A stretch of DNA of 64,000 nucleotides, from NCBI GenBank assembly GCA_963811805.1, contig CAWESU010000001.1, forward strand, positions 1,798,001-1,862,000, given 5' to 3'. A program made the position numbers and the translations under genes. The notes beneath the pieces were generated by a model, which made no database searches, was not told where the DNA came from, and saw only the letters and a list, made by a program, of their open reading frames with translations. Each line of letters begins with the position of its first letter. Position 1 is the first letter of the stretch. Shown in pieces: positions 9,167 through 17,495 of this stretch. The DNA comes from DAHUXN01 sp963811805 (lineage in GTDB: Bacteria; Acidobacteriota; Terriglobia; Acidiferrales; UBA7541).

Positions 9167-11329
9167 TCAGGCGTACTGCCGGGGGTCTATCGCCAATTTC
9201 TTCATTCGAGAGAGAAGTGTCGTGCGGTTAATGCCCATGCGTGCGGCAGCTCCATCGGCTCCGCCAACGCGGCCTTTGGACTCAGTGAGTGCTTGAACGA
9301 TGTCTTCGCGCTGCTTCTTGGTTCGTTCGTCAGAATCTTTTCTGAAACCGCCCAGGGCATCCACCGTCTCTTTCACGATGCGCACAATGTCTTGCTGCGC
9401 CGCTTGAGCCGCGACAGCTCGAGGTTCAGAACTCTCCGGCTTGTGCAATTCCACGAGAGGCGCCTCCAGCGATTTGCCCCGCGTCAGAATGACGGCCCGC
9501 TCAACGAAATTCTCCAACTCGCGAATGTTGCCGGGCCACTCCCACGTCGCGAGTCCCTTCATCACGGCCACGGGAATTGCCTCAATGCGCTTTTGCATCT
9601 GTTTGGCGAACTTCTGCACGAAATAGGCGACCAGAAGCGGAATGTCTTCCTTTCTTTCGCGCAGCGGCGGTATCCGGATCGGGAATACATTCAAGCGGTA
9701 ATAAAGGTCGCTGCGAAATTCCTTGTTGGCGACCATCTCTTCGAGATTACGGTTAGTGGCCGCGATTAGGCGAATGTTCACTTTGCGCGTATGCGTGCTG
9801 CCCAGGCGCTCGAATTCCCGTTCCTGCAACGCGCGTAGAAGCTTTGGCTGAATCTCAACAGGAATGTCTCCCACTTCGTCCAAAAACAACGTTCCCTGAT
9901 CAGCGAGTTCCAGGCGTCCCACCTTTTGGGTGATGGCGCCCGTGAACGCGCCCTTTTCATGTCCAAACAATTCGCTTTCCAGCAGGCCGGTCGGAATGGC
10001 CGCACAATTGAGCTTCACGAACGTACGCTCCTTCCGGCGGCTGTGCTCGTGAATGGCGCGAGCGATTAACTCCTTTCCGGTACCGGTCTCGCCGAGCAGC
10101 AGGGCGGTGGAATCACTCGTCGCGACTGTTTCAACCAGCTCCAGGACGCGCCTCAGAGCCGCGCTGTTTCCTATGATCTGCTCGAAATTCAACTCGCTGC
10201 GAATTTCTTCTTCAAGGTAAAGCTTCTCCTGAGCGAGCTTGTCTTTCAGCTCGGTAATCTCCTGATACGCCAGAGAATTCTCAAGCGCGATGGCAATTTG
10301 TCCCGAAGCTTGACTAAGGAAATCTATGTCTTCCGCTGTAAAGGAAGCGTCTGTCCTGCGCGCCACCGCCAGAGTGCCCAGACCGCGGCCATGATTCACA
10401 AGTGGAATGACACAAGAAACCTTAATACCCTCGGCGACGGCCAAACTGCTGATCTCGGAGGTCGTGCCTTTGGCTTCTCCGGTCATCGGAACGACAACAG
10501 CTTTCATCGTCTCAAGCACTTGTCTGGCGGGATCATTTTTGCCTGGCGAGAAAACGAGGTCTTCTCTAACGAATCCTTTCCCCTGCGGAAAATCAAGCGC
10601 GAAAATTCTGAAGGTCTCTGCGGTAGAGTCAGCCAAGGAAATCGCTACCGCATCGCAGTGCATGACCTCTCGGATGTTGGCGGCGATCGCGCGCAGCAAC
10701 TCTCGAAACTCCAAGTTCGACGTGATGCGACTCGTCATATTCATGAGCAACTGGAGCCGCTCGTTCTGACGCTGCAAGTGCGTGTGAGCGGCCTGCGCGC
10801 GCTTAAGGTTCAGGCCGTCGTCGATTGCGAACGCGACAACCCGCGCGATGAGCCGCATAAAACCGATGTCTTCCGCGCTGTAATTGACAATTGTTTCGCT
10901 GGTGATTCCAAATGCACCGAGGCGCCGGTGCGGAGTCGTCAAGGGCACCTGAATGCTCGATCCGAGCCTTAGGCCGATGCTTCTCGCCCACTCTTTGAAT
11001 CGCGGGAACCGTTCGTCGACGCTCCAGTCGGGAGTGTGAATGGGTTCCAGGCTCTCGAAAACCCTCGAAAAGGGAAGATCGTTCAGCGGCAAATCGGGTA
11101 AAGGGCCTTCTCCCTTGCCCCACACGAAAGACCCGATCTCGTTCGAGTTCTCCTTCGGGAAGACGAGGTACAGGCGATCGAAAGGCAGGAACTCGTCGAG
11201 TACCGCGGCCAGAGTTCTCGCTAAACCCTCGCAGTCGCAGCACGCGGAAAGCGTCTCGCTGATGCGCACGAGGGCGTCGTAGCGACTGGTATCGTTTTTT
11301 GCTAGAACAGGCGTGGCCGCGCTGATCAT
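9167..11329 (-). CDS. Sigma-54-dependent transcriptional activator with tandem GAF domains (FhlA-like)
   Basis: 720 residues from the ATG at 11329 (MISAATPVL). An in-frame GTG further upstream adds 40 residues without domain support. Two GAF-like sensor domains lie at roughly residues 15-170 and 195-345, the second with FLSQASGQIAIALENSLAY. A linker helix leads to an AAA+ domain at about 370-610. This has Walker A GETGTGKE, the sigma-54-contacting GAFTGA loop, Walker B TLFLDEVGDI and the arginine-finger region FRSDLYYRLNVFPIRIPPLRER. The C-terminus (GINRTTLLSRMKKL) is a Fis-type helix-turn-helix. All ATPase motifs are intact. Domain order matches FhlA, which senses a small ligand through GAF. 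The ligand here is unknown. It may control the neighbouring efflux operon, but no sigma-54 promoter was found to support this. Confidence 0.94.
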   Translation of the reverse strand: MISAATPVLAKNDTSRYDALVRISETLSACCDCEGLARTLAAVLDEFLPFDRLYLVFPKENSNEIGSFVWGKGEGPLPDLPLNDLPFSRVFESLEPIHTPDWSVDERFPRFKEWARSIGLRLGSSIQVPLTTPHRRLGAFGITSETIVNYSAEDIGFMRLIARVVAFAIDDGLNLKRAQAAHTHLQRQNERLQLLMNMTSRITSNLEFRELLRAIAANIREVMHCDAVAISLADSTAETFRIFALDFPQGKGFVREDLVFSPGKNDPARQVLETMKAVVVPMTGEAKGTTSEISSLAVAEGIKVSCVIPLVNHGRGLGTLAVARRTDASFTAEDIDFLSQASGQIAIALENSLAYQEITELKDKLAQEKLYLEEEIRSELNFEQIIGNSAALRRVLELVETVATSDSTALLLGETGTGKELIARAIHEHSRRKERTFVKLNCAAIPTGLLESELFGHEKGAFTGAITQKVGRLELADQGTLFLDEVGDIPVEIQPKLLRALQEREFERLGSTHTRKVNIRLIAATNRNLEEMVANKEFRSDLYYRLNVFPIRIPPLRERKEDIPLLVAYFVQKFAKQMQKRIEAIPVAVMKGLATWEWPGNIRELENFVERAVILTRGKSLEAPLVELHKPESSEPRAVAAQAAQQDIVRIVKETVDALGGFRKDSDERTKKQREDIVQALTESKGRVGGADGAAARMGINRTTLLSRMKKLAIDPRQYA

Positions 11330-11627
11330 CTTCAGGTCTTTAGGGCCGTGAACCCCACCAAAGTATATCCGATGCACGTCTCTTTCCTGAAGTCGCAGGT
11401 GGCGGGCAACTGGCGACACTTTCGAATTCAAGCCGCGCTCAGTCGCCACGACGTTCGGTTAAACATTGGTCGCTGAGCGCATTGGCCTGAAGGCAACAGT
11501 TGAGCCAAGGGTCACTTAGCCGGAAATCCGACTATTCGGCCAAGCGACGAGAAGCCCGTTCTAACTAAGCCTCCGCCGCCAGCCTGAGCTGTATCTCGCG
11601 CGTGACGATCGTCAAAACTTCAACCTC
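11330..11627. other. Intergenic region between sigma-54 activator and SRPBCC gene
   Basis: About 300 bp upstream of the sigma-54 activator and downstream of the SRPBCC gene, both on the minus strand. No further coding sequence, hairpin or repeat was recognised. Its activator-proximal end should hold the promoter of that gene. Confidence 0.4.
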
Positions 11628-12137
11628 TTATTTCGCCTGCGCCAGCTCTGCAACAACGGCCGCAATTTTATCGAGTGTCTCAACCCAGCCCTCGAATTGA
11701 CCGCTCTCTTTTGCGCTCTCCATGGGGTCATTTCCAATCAAGGTGAGCTTAGTCTGGCCGTTCCCGAGATCCTCAAAAATAACCACGTCGCGCGCATCGT
11801 CTATGGCCTCATGTTCTATTCCATACTCCTCAGGCTCAACCTTGTTTCCCTTCGAGTCGGAAAAGTACATGGAGTAAACGATCTTCTCGTGCAGAACAAT
11901 CTCGTGGTATTCCCCAGCATTCCAACCCTCCTGCCCATCCGGCGTTCTCATGCAGTAGAGAAATTTTCCTCCTACGCGAAAATCAATCTCGCAAGCGGGG
12001 CAGCTAAAGCCTTTCGGCCCCCACCACTGCATCACATATTTCGGGTTTGTCCACGCCTTCCAAACCAATGCGCGTGGGGCATCAAACACTCTAGTGATAA
12101 CCATTCGCTCTTTCTCGTTAACCGTGTTTTTTGTCAT
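11628..12137 (-). CDS. SRPBCC / AHSA1-type START-like domain protein
   Basis: 169 residues. The N-terminal ITRVFDAPRALVWKAWTNPKYVMQWWGPKGF is the family signature of AHA1-C-like SRPBCC proteins. It is followed by FRVGGKFLYCMRTPDG, GEYHEIVLHEKIVY, the acidic VVIFEDLGNGQTKLTL strands and the C-terminal helix GQFEGWVETLDKIAAVV. This helix-grip fold binds hydrophobic ligands, and no enzymatic residue set is evident. The gene overlaps the upstream ArsR gene by 20 bp, the usual arrangement in which the ArsR repressor controls a linked SRPBCC protein. Ligand and physiological role are unknown. Cytoplasmic, since no signal peptide is seen. Confidence 0.9.
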   Translation of the reverse strand: MTKNTVNEKERMVITRVFDAPRALVWKAWTNPKYVMQWWGPKGFSCPACEIDFRVGGKFLYCMRTPDGQEGWNAGEYHEIVLHEKIVYSMYFSDSKGNKVEPEEYGIEHEAIDDARDVVIFEDLGNGQTKLTLIGNDPMESAKESGQFEGWVETLDKIAAVVAELAQAK

Positions 12138-12471
12138 CTCTGACCTCCGTTTTTTTCATTTGATTCACAACCACATCCAACTTGTCGAAACTCTCTTCCC
12201 AGAATCGGCGATAGCTAATCGCCCAGTCGCTGACGGTCTTTATCGCCTCTGGCCTAAGCGTGCACACGCTCTCTCTTCCACGCTTCGTCTTGATCACAAT
12301 CCGCGCCCGCACCAGGTAGGCAATATGTTTTGAAATCATCTGCTGTGAGAGCGCAAACGGTTCCGTCAATCCATGCACAGAGGCAGGCCCATGGGAGAGT
12401 CGTTCGATCATCGCCCGGCGGGTTGGATCAGACAGAGCCGCAAATGTTGTATCTAACCTATCCACAACCAT
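12118..12471 (-). CDS. ArsR-family winged-helix repressor
   Basis: 117 residues beginning MVVDRLDTTFAALSDPTRRAMIERL, the typical opening of ArsR regulators linked to SRPBCC proteins. The recognition-helix region is FALSQQMISKHIAYLVRARIV, followed by the wing with TKRGRESVCTLRPEAI. The metal-site cysteines of ArsR/SmtB are absent, so metal sensing is unlikely. The C-terminus contains WAISYRRFWEESFDKLDVVV, found in the non-metal subgroup. It is translated together with the SRPBCC gene (20 bp overlap). A 10-bp palindrome spans its start codon and may be an autoregulatory operator. Confidence 0.92.
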   Translation of the reverse strand: MVVDRLDTTFAALSDPTRRAMIERLSHGPASVHGLTEPFALSQQMISKHIAYLVRARIVIKTKRGRESVCTLRPEAIKTVSDWAISYRRFWEESFDKLDVVVNQMKKTEVRDDKKHG

Positions 12472-12499
12472 ATGGTAGTGAATTATCGATCGATGTCAA
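12467..12499 (-). promoter_or_regulatory. Candidate promoter/operator of the ArsR-SRPBCC pair
   Basis: On the minus strand TTGACA (12499-12494) is followed after 16 bases by TACCAT (12477-12472), which directly abuts the ATG at 12471. The start codon itself sits inside the perfect palindrome ACCATATGGT (12467-12476). A repressor bound there would block both promoter clearance and initiation, the layout expected for an autoregulated ArsR gene. If the -10 is real the transcript would start inside the reading frame, so the exact -10 is uncertain. Confidence 0.45.
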
Positions 12500-12547
12500 G
12501 TGTGGATTTTGGAGTTCCCGATTTTTGTTTCCTGATCTCTGAACCCT

Positions 12548-13203
12548 GATTACACGAAAGGCAGCGGCAGCAATGGCATCAACACCGTCTATTTCGTCGA
12601 CACCACCGGCTCGGTGTGCAACGCCACCAACGGTGTTGGCGTTCCCGCCCTGGGCGCAACTCTTCCCCTTCTGGAATTCCGTACGACCCGAGTTTGTTAC
12701 AGACCGATGGCGTTGAGCCTTACAACATGTGCATCCTGAAAGGCTTTCCCACTCTCAAAGCGAAATCCAACTCCGGCGTCAGCTATCCCTTCGGCATCTG
12801 GTTTGCCAACTCCACCACGCTCTATGTCGCCGACGAAGGCAGCGGCAATACCGGCACCACAGTCGCCGGCTTCTACACTCCCGCCACGGCCGCCAATAAC
12901 CCCACGGCTGGACTCCAGAAGTGGGTATTCAACGCCGGCCTCGGCGAGTGGCAGCTCGCCTACACTTTGACCAACGGCTTGAACCTCGGTGCTCCCTACT
13001 CCGTTCCCAGTTCTCGCGACGGAGGTGTCTATCCCGCCGGCAACAATGACGGCCCCGGCGGCACCGGTTTTCCTTGGGCGCCGGCCACCGACGGCCTTCG
13101 CAACCTCAAGGGAGTCGTCAATCGCGATGGCACTGTGACTATCTACGCGATCACCTCCACCATCAGCGGCAGCGGCGACCAGGGTGCCGATCCCAACAAA
13201 CTG
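12548..13203 (+). pseudogene. Internal fragment of an exported propeller-like protein, frameshifted
   Basis: About 218 codons resembling a secreted protein family seen in soil bacteria: INTVYFVDTTGSVC, then PYNMCILKGFPT, YPFGIWFANSTTLYVADEG, GLQKWVFNAGLGEWQLAYTL, LPWAP-like FPWAPATDGLRNLKG, and GTVTIYAITSTISGSGDQGAD. No start codon or signal peptide precedes it. A frame change occurs at the C-run near 12660-12666, where one extra C would rejoin the frames as TLP-PSGIPYD. The homology stops at codon NKL (13203), exactly where the glpK fragment on the other strand begins. An open plus-strand frame continues to 13677 only as the shadow of glpK. No function is assignable. Confidence 0.72.
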
Positions 13204-13659
13204 CTCACGAACACCGGGCACATTCTTCAGAACCCACCGGATTTTCAGGCCGCTGAAATAGGTGGCGAGGGGAAGACCGGTCTGGCGGCGGAAGCGATCC
13301 TGCCCGCCGTCGCGATGGAATTCGGCGACAGCGTCTTCGACGCGCGTGTCCTGCCAGACGAGAGCATTGGCCACCGGCTTTCCCGTCTTTCGATTCCAGA
13401 GGATGGTAGTTTCTCGCTGGTTGGTAATGCCAATGGCTGCGAGGTCCTTGGGTTTCAAAGATCTTTGCTGCATGGCTTCCGAAATAACTTCCTGCGTTCG
13501 TTGCCAGATTTCCTCCGGATCATGCTCGACCCATCCCGGTTTGGGATAAATCTGCTCATGTTCCTTCTGCGCGACCGAGACGATCTTCCCGGAATGATCG
13601 AAAACGATGAACCGCGTACTGGTGGTACCTTGATCGATTGCTCCGATGTAGTTGGACAT
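13204..13659 (-). pseudogene. glpK: Glycerol kinase, N-terminal fragment
   Basis: Begins at ATG 13659 with GGAGG nine bases upstream and reads MSNYIGAIDQGTTSTRFIVF, then PGWVEHDPEEIWQRT, GITNQRETTILWNRKTGKP, VWQDTRV and TGLPLATYFSGLKIRWVL. These are unmistakable GlpK N-terminal motifs, including the phosphate-binding DQGTTSTR and the glycerol-binding NQRET. Similarity ends at NVPGVRE (codon about 152 of about 495). The frame stays open further down only because it shadows the fragment on the other strand. The ATPase C-terminal lobe is missing, so the product cannot be active. It follows glpD by 32 bp in the same operon. Confidence 0.88.
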
Positions 13660-13691
13660 GGTTCCCTCCACTCCTAATTTGTTTTTTTCAT

Positions 13692-15359
13692 CTAGTACTC
13701 TTGAACAAGATCAAGCTCCGTAGTCAGTGCAGCAAGCCGCAGCCACCGATTGATTTTGTTCACATATTTTTCAACTTCTTCCTGTTCTTGAGCCCTGTTC
13801 CAGCCCAGCTCCCTTGCGAGCAGGCTGGCGACGACAGGTGCAGAACGGATCGACGCTCTCCAGCCGTAGAGCTGCAACCCGATCCGTCGCCCGAGGAAAT
13901 CCTCGACCGTAACGGCCATTTCGTCGCGGGCCGCGAAAATCACTTCCGCACGGATCGGTGCAAGCCCGTCGCAAAGGGGTTCCGCCAAGCCGGCGTCTTG
14001 TTGAATTAACTCAATGACTTCAGGAGCCGTTGTCCCGTACTTGGCGGCGAGATGCCGCGCCGTTAGTTCGGAAGTTCCGTGCTCCGCGGCGAGCTTTTGC
14101 CAGTAATCATCCGTGAAACCCGCTGCTCCGATCAAAGCGTGGTTGCGTGTGGGCGAAAGAGTGACTGGAGCGCCCAATTGCTTCTGAACGGCATTGATCG
14201 TGTCTTCGGCCATGGCACGATGCGTTGTCCACTTCCCACCCATGATACTGATTAGCCCGGTGCGGGCATCGATCTCGATGACATCGTCGCGGACCAACTT
14301 CTTGGTGTCCCGTGAAGCTCCGGAGCCAACAAGGGGCCGCGCGCCGGCAAAAGCACTGACTACGTGGTCGGGCGTGACCGCTTGGGCGAGATAACGGTTG
14401 AGATGGCGGAGAATGTAGTCGATCTCCTTTGCGGTTACGTACAACTCATCTGCTACGGTGACTTCCTGCTCGGTGGTTCCCGCCAACAGCCGACCCATCC
14501 AAGGGACGGCGAAGAGCACTCTTCCATCGTCGGTTTTCGGTATGAGCATCGCATCCTGGCTGGACAAGACCTCCAGCGGCAGCAGAATGTGGACGCCTTT
14601 GCTCAGTCTCATGTGCGATCGGACACCGGGGTTTGCGAGTTCGCGCACGGTGTCGGAAAACGGGCCCGTGGCGTTCACGAACGCGCGCGCCCGAACAACG
14701 AATCTTTCGTGGGTCAACTGATCTTCGACGTTCGCGGCGGATATCTTGCCGTCCGCCGCTTTCTCAAAAGACATAATTCGCGTGTAGTTGAGTGCTTCGC
14801 CGCGTTCATCAGCGAAGCTCTTTACGAGAGTGATGTTGTAGCGCGCGTCGTCAAAGACGCCGTCAGCATAGATTACGGAACCGATCAAATGTTCGCTTTG
14901 CAGTGTCGGCATCCGCCGAAGCGTCTCTTCGCGGTTGATGAAGTGGCTGGGAAAGATACTTGCCTTGCCGGCGATCCAGTCATAAAGCTTCAGCCCCAAA
15001 TCCAAATAGGTCGCGTCGGACCAATGAAAACAGGGGACCAGGAATTCGAGCGGCCGCGCCAAGTAGGGTCCGTTTTTGAGCATGTGCACGCGCTCGTGCA
15101 GCGCGCGATCCACCACGTGGTATTCAGCGGAATCAAGCTCCTTTACCGCTTGTTCGAGGTAGCGGACTCCGCCGTGAACGATTTTTGTAGACGCGCTCGA
15201 AGTGGCACCTGCGAAATCCCCCGCATCGAGGAGGGCTGTTTTCAAGCCGCGGAGTTGCGCGTCAAGCGCACATCCTGAGCCGGTGGCGCCAGCGCCGATG
15301 ATGCATACATCAAACGGCTTGTTCGCGATACTCTTTAGTGCCTCGGAGCGCGTCTTCAT
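13692..15359 (-). CDS. glpD: Glycerol-3-phosphate dehydrogenase (FAD-dependent, aerobic)
   Basis: 555 residues, full length for the family. The Rossmann FAD motif is DVCIIGAGATGSGCALDAQLRGL. It is followed by GDFAGATSSASTKIVHGGVRYLE, the characteristic GlpD/GlpA block, then YADGVFDDARYNITLV, FVNATGPFSDTVRELA, and near the end of the catalytic domain GLISIMGGKWTTHRAMAEDT. The C-terminal helical cap ends in RWLRLAALTTELDLVQEY. It oxidises sn-glycerol 3-phosphate to dihydroxyacetone phosphate at the inner face of the cytoplasmic membrane and feeds quinone. It lies between a porin gene (21 bp upstream) and truncated glpK (32 bp downstream), a glycerol-utilisation operon. With glpK broken, substrate would have to come from phospholipid turnover or direct glycerol 3-phosphate uptake. 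Confidence 0.96.
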   Translation of the reverse strand: MKTRSEALKSIANKPFDVCIIGAGATGSGCALDAQLRGLKTALLDAGDFAGATSSASTKIVHGGVRYLEQAVKELDSAEYHVVDRALHERVHMLKNGPYLARPLEFLVPCFHWSDATYLDLGLKLYDWIAGKASIFPSHFINREETLRRMPTLQSEHLIGSVIYADGVFDDARYNITLVKSFADERGEALNYTRIMSFEKAADGKISAANVEDQLTHERFVVRARAFVNATGPFSDTVRELANPGVRSHMRLSKGVHILLPLEVLSSQDAMLIPKTDDGRVLFAVPWMGRLLAGTTEQEVTVADELYVTAKEIDYILRHLNRYLAQAVTPDHVVSAFAGARPLVGSGASRDTKKLVRDDVIEIDARTGLISIMGGKWTTHRAMAEDTINAVQKQLGAPVTLSPTRNHALIGAAGFTDDYWQKLAAEHGTSELTARHLAAKYGTTAPEVIELIQQDAGLAEPLCDGLAPIRAEVIFAARDEMAVTVEDFLGRRIGLQLYGWRASIRSAPVVASLLARELGWNRAQEQEEVEKYVNKINRWLRLAALTTELDLVQEY

Positions 15360-15380
15360 GACCCTCTCCTTTAGAGCAAG

Positions 15381-16922
15381 CTAGAAATCCACTTTGGTTC
15401 GAAAGCCAAGGACCGGGGCGTTGTTCAACCGCCGGTCACCGCCCACATCTACGTAGTATTGGAAAACAGGCTGGACGATCCACCAGCGATTCAGTTGCGC
15501 CAGATAGTTGAGTTCGAACATTTTTTCCGATCCCAGCACTGGCAGCCCCTGCTGGAACAAAGCTTCATTGAACTGGTCGCTGACACGGCTATATATCGTG
15601 CTAAAGCCTAGAGAATCATGGTCTCGGCTGGCAACCAGGCCCGCATATCGAACGCCTGCCGTGGTCTCGGTGTTGACCTGATTCACGTCATCCGGACTCC
15701 AGTCGTATGTGAAGAAGAGATCGAGGCCGCGATTGGAGCCTGCGTCAGGCCGGTACACGGCTTGATTAGCCATTACATATATGAGGTAGTTGCCAGAGGT
15801 CAGCAAGCCGGTAACGGGATCGGCGAACCTGCCCCCGTTGTAGACCGAGCCGAGGCGATAGAGTCCGGGATAGGACTTGCGGTCCGAAGTCACGCTGTCC
15901 GATGCGTTCGACGGATCCACGAGGAAACCAACTTCCGATACGCCGACGCCGGAATTGTCGATGGCGAAATGAAAACCGTTCGTGTCTTGCTCGTACGGGT
16001 CGCGATTGCCGGCGAGGATCGCCCCCTTCACGTAAAAGTAGCGAGAGGGAACGAACCGTATCTCGGCCGCAGGTGTGCTAGCCGGGTCGAACGACTCGTA
16101 GACCGTCCCAAACAAATTGCCGAGGGCGTAATCAACCGGTTCGGCAACGAATGAGGCGCCATACTGCTGCACGCCGTAGAAGTCCTGTGCTCCGATCTGT
16201 CCCGCGCGCAGGTACAGTTTGTCATCAAAGAGCGCCTGCTGAAACCACCACGAATCCAGCCGCGTCGCATGGGCGCTGGCCAGTCCGCTCGGATTCGCAA
16301 TAGTTCCGATCTCGGCGCCGAGATTCGCACCAAACTGCCATAAGCCGGTGATGTGAAAGGTGAGGCCCTTGTCGGAGGTGAATCGGCCAAAATCAATGTC
16401 CATGGTGCCGCGAAGCCGGCCCCATCCAGCGGCTGTCTGCTCCTTGCCTCCCGCCGGGTTCGCGAGCAGGTCAGTCACATAGTAAAAATCGAATGTGACT
16501 CCTCGCTCTTCCAGTTGGCTCCTCGCGTCCCTCCAGCTGTCAATACCGTCAAAGAGATGAGCCTGGGAATCCAAGTGAGAGTAGGGGAACGAGATCGGGT
16601 CCGCAAAATAGGCGTCCGAACTGGTGGATGGGGAACCCGGAACATAATCACTCTGTACAAGATCACTCTGTGCAAGCACAGGGACCGCGGAAACCAGCAA
16701 GAGAGCAACGACGTTGAAGGTTAGCGTCAGGAGTGCCTTGAAAATTCCGGAGGTCGCTAGGAGGGCAACTCGCAATCGAGTTTTTGCCGTCGGTCCGTCT
16801 AAGTAATGGGATTTGACGAGCGCGTTCTCGGACGATCGTCCTTCGTTGCCCTGAACTGAACCCTTGTCCGCGCGAACCGAAAGCTTCGCAGTGTGCGAGG
16901 GGTTTGTCAGACCCGTTTTCAT
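15381..16922 (-). CDS. OprB-type carbohydrate-selective porin
   Basis: 513 residues from ATG 16922, chosen for the AGGAGGG seven bases upstream. A longer in-frame start at 17201 lacks such a site. The N-terminal 90 residues are long and polar before a hydrophobic segment (FNVVALLLVSAVPVLAQ) that ends in a plausible signal cleavage site. The barrel part matches OprB: RGVTFDFYYVTDLLANPAGG, GLTFHITGLWQFGANLG, RLDSWWFQQALFDDKLYLRAGQIGAQDFYG and the C-terminal NRWWIVQPVFQYYVDVGGDRR...GFRTKVDF, ending in an aromatic residue as outer-membrane barrels do. It probably admits glycerol or sugars, given the following glpD-glpK. The unusually long region before the hydrophobic core could mean a different start. 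Confidence 0.85.
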   Translation of the reverse strand: MKTGLTNPSHTAKLSVRADKGSVQGNEGRSSENALVKSHYLDGPTAKTRLRVALLATSGIFKALLTLTFNVVALLLVSAVPVLAQSDLVQSDYVPGSPSTSSDAYFADPISFPYSHLDSQAHLFDGIDSWRDARSQLEERGVTFDFYYVTDLLANPAGGKEQTAAGWGRLRGTMDIDFGRFTSDKGLTFHITGLWQFGANLGAEIGTIANPSGLASAHATRLDSWWFQQALFDDKLYLRAGQIGAQDFYGVQQYGASFVAEPVDYALGNLFGTVYESFDPASTPAAEIRFVPSRYFYVKGAILAGNRDPYEQDTNGFHFAIDNSGVGVSEVGFLVDPSNASDSVTSDRKSYPGLYRLGSVYNGGRFADPVTGLLTSGNYLIYVMANQAVYRPDAGSNRGLDLFFTYDWSPDDVNQVNTETTAGVRYAGLVASRDHDSLGFSTIYSRVSDQFNEALFQQGLPVLGSEKMFELNYLAQLNRWWIVQPVFQYYVDVGGDRRLNNAPVLGFRTKVDF

Positions 16923-16999
16923 GCCGCCCTCCTGATGACGTTTCTCTGAAACATCTGAGTGAATGAGATGACAAGAAACCTTCATCGGGGAGTTAGACA

Positions 17000-17018
17000 A
17001 AGGTATTGGTGATACCTT
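17000..17018. promoter_or_regulatory. Palindromic operator candidate, proximal copy
   Basis: AAGGTAT-N5-ATACCTT, a perfect 7-bp inverted repeat with spacer TGGTG, centred at 17009, 87 bp upstream of the porin start. An identical pair of arms recurs at 17251-17269. Such dyads are typical of dimeric repressors, and the porin-glpD-glpK operon is the obvious target. The cognate regulator is not in the immediate neighbourhood. Confidence 0.6.
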
Positions 17019-17250
17019 CGTGCCTGTCAGCCCTACGAACGACATTTCCCTGCGCGATCCTAGCGCGTGACGCGTGCTGATCTCCGCAAAGCGACGGGCT
17101 GATCGTGCGACACGACTTCCTGGGCATGTGGCCGAAGCGCTCGGCAGGAAAGGGGCGTGGGTGCTGTTGACGGTTTTGCTGGAGGTACGCCGCTCGTGCA
17201 TTCGTCATTCGGCGACTGGTCTGCGCCTCGCCCACTGCCTGCCCCATACC

Positions 17251-17269
17251 AAGGTATCGCCGATACCTT
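17251..17269. promoter_or_regulatory. Palindromic operator candidate, distal copy
   Basis: AAGGTAT-N5-ATACCTT with spacer CGCCG, centred at 17260, exactly 251 bp from the proximal copy. Both copies are followed by CG. A further ATACC immediately upstream adds a third half-site. The 250-bp stretch between the two copies contains no gene, and the whole non-coding interval runs from 16923 to about 17362. Confidence 0.6.
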
Positions 17270-17362
17270 CGTTCAATTGTGCCGCTCGCTCGCGTTTGAT
17301 TTGATGGCAGTCGTTCCGCTGGGGTGATTGGAACAACACCGCGAAAATCGAGAAGAAAGCAG

Positions 17363-17495
17363 ATGAACATTTCGATGGTGTTAACTTCGCACGATCAACT
17401 GGGCAACACTGGACGCAAGAGGGGATTCTGGCTTGAGAAAATTCGCCGCCCCCTACCTCGTGTTCGGAGACGTTGGTGTCGACTTTGGGTCCTAG
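17363..17495 (+). pseudogene. N-terminal remnant of a DJ-1/PfpI-family protein
   Basis: From ATG 17363 the sequence reads MNISMVLTSHDQLGNTGRK then GFWLE, the N-terminus of Hsp31/PfpI-like class I glutamine-amidotransferase-fold proteins. One frame shift later (around the A-run of gagaaaattc) it continues KFAAPYLVFGDVGVDFGS and stops at TAG 17493-17495. In intact relatives the sequence runs through FWLEEFAAPYYVFKDAGVD without break. Only about 43 of roughly 230 codons survive, and the nucleophile elbow is absent. A polypurine stretch (AGAAGAAAG) is left where the ribosome-binding site would be. Confidence 0.75.

Noticed and set aside
12697..13671. A 324-codon open frame starting with glpK and continuing to 12697
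   Set aside because: Only the first 152 codons resemble GlpK. The rest is the antisense shadow of the exported-protein fragment.
12616..13677. A 353-codon plus-strand frame as one complete protein
   Set aside because: Its first 16 or so codons and its last 150 or so are out-of-frame or antisense sequence. Only about 12664-13203 looks like real coding sequence.
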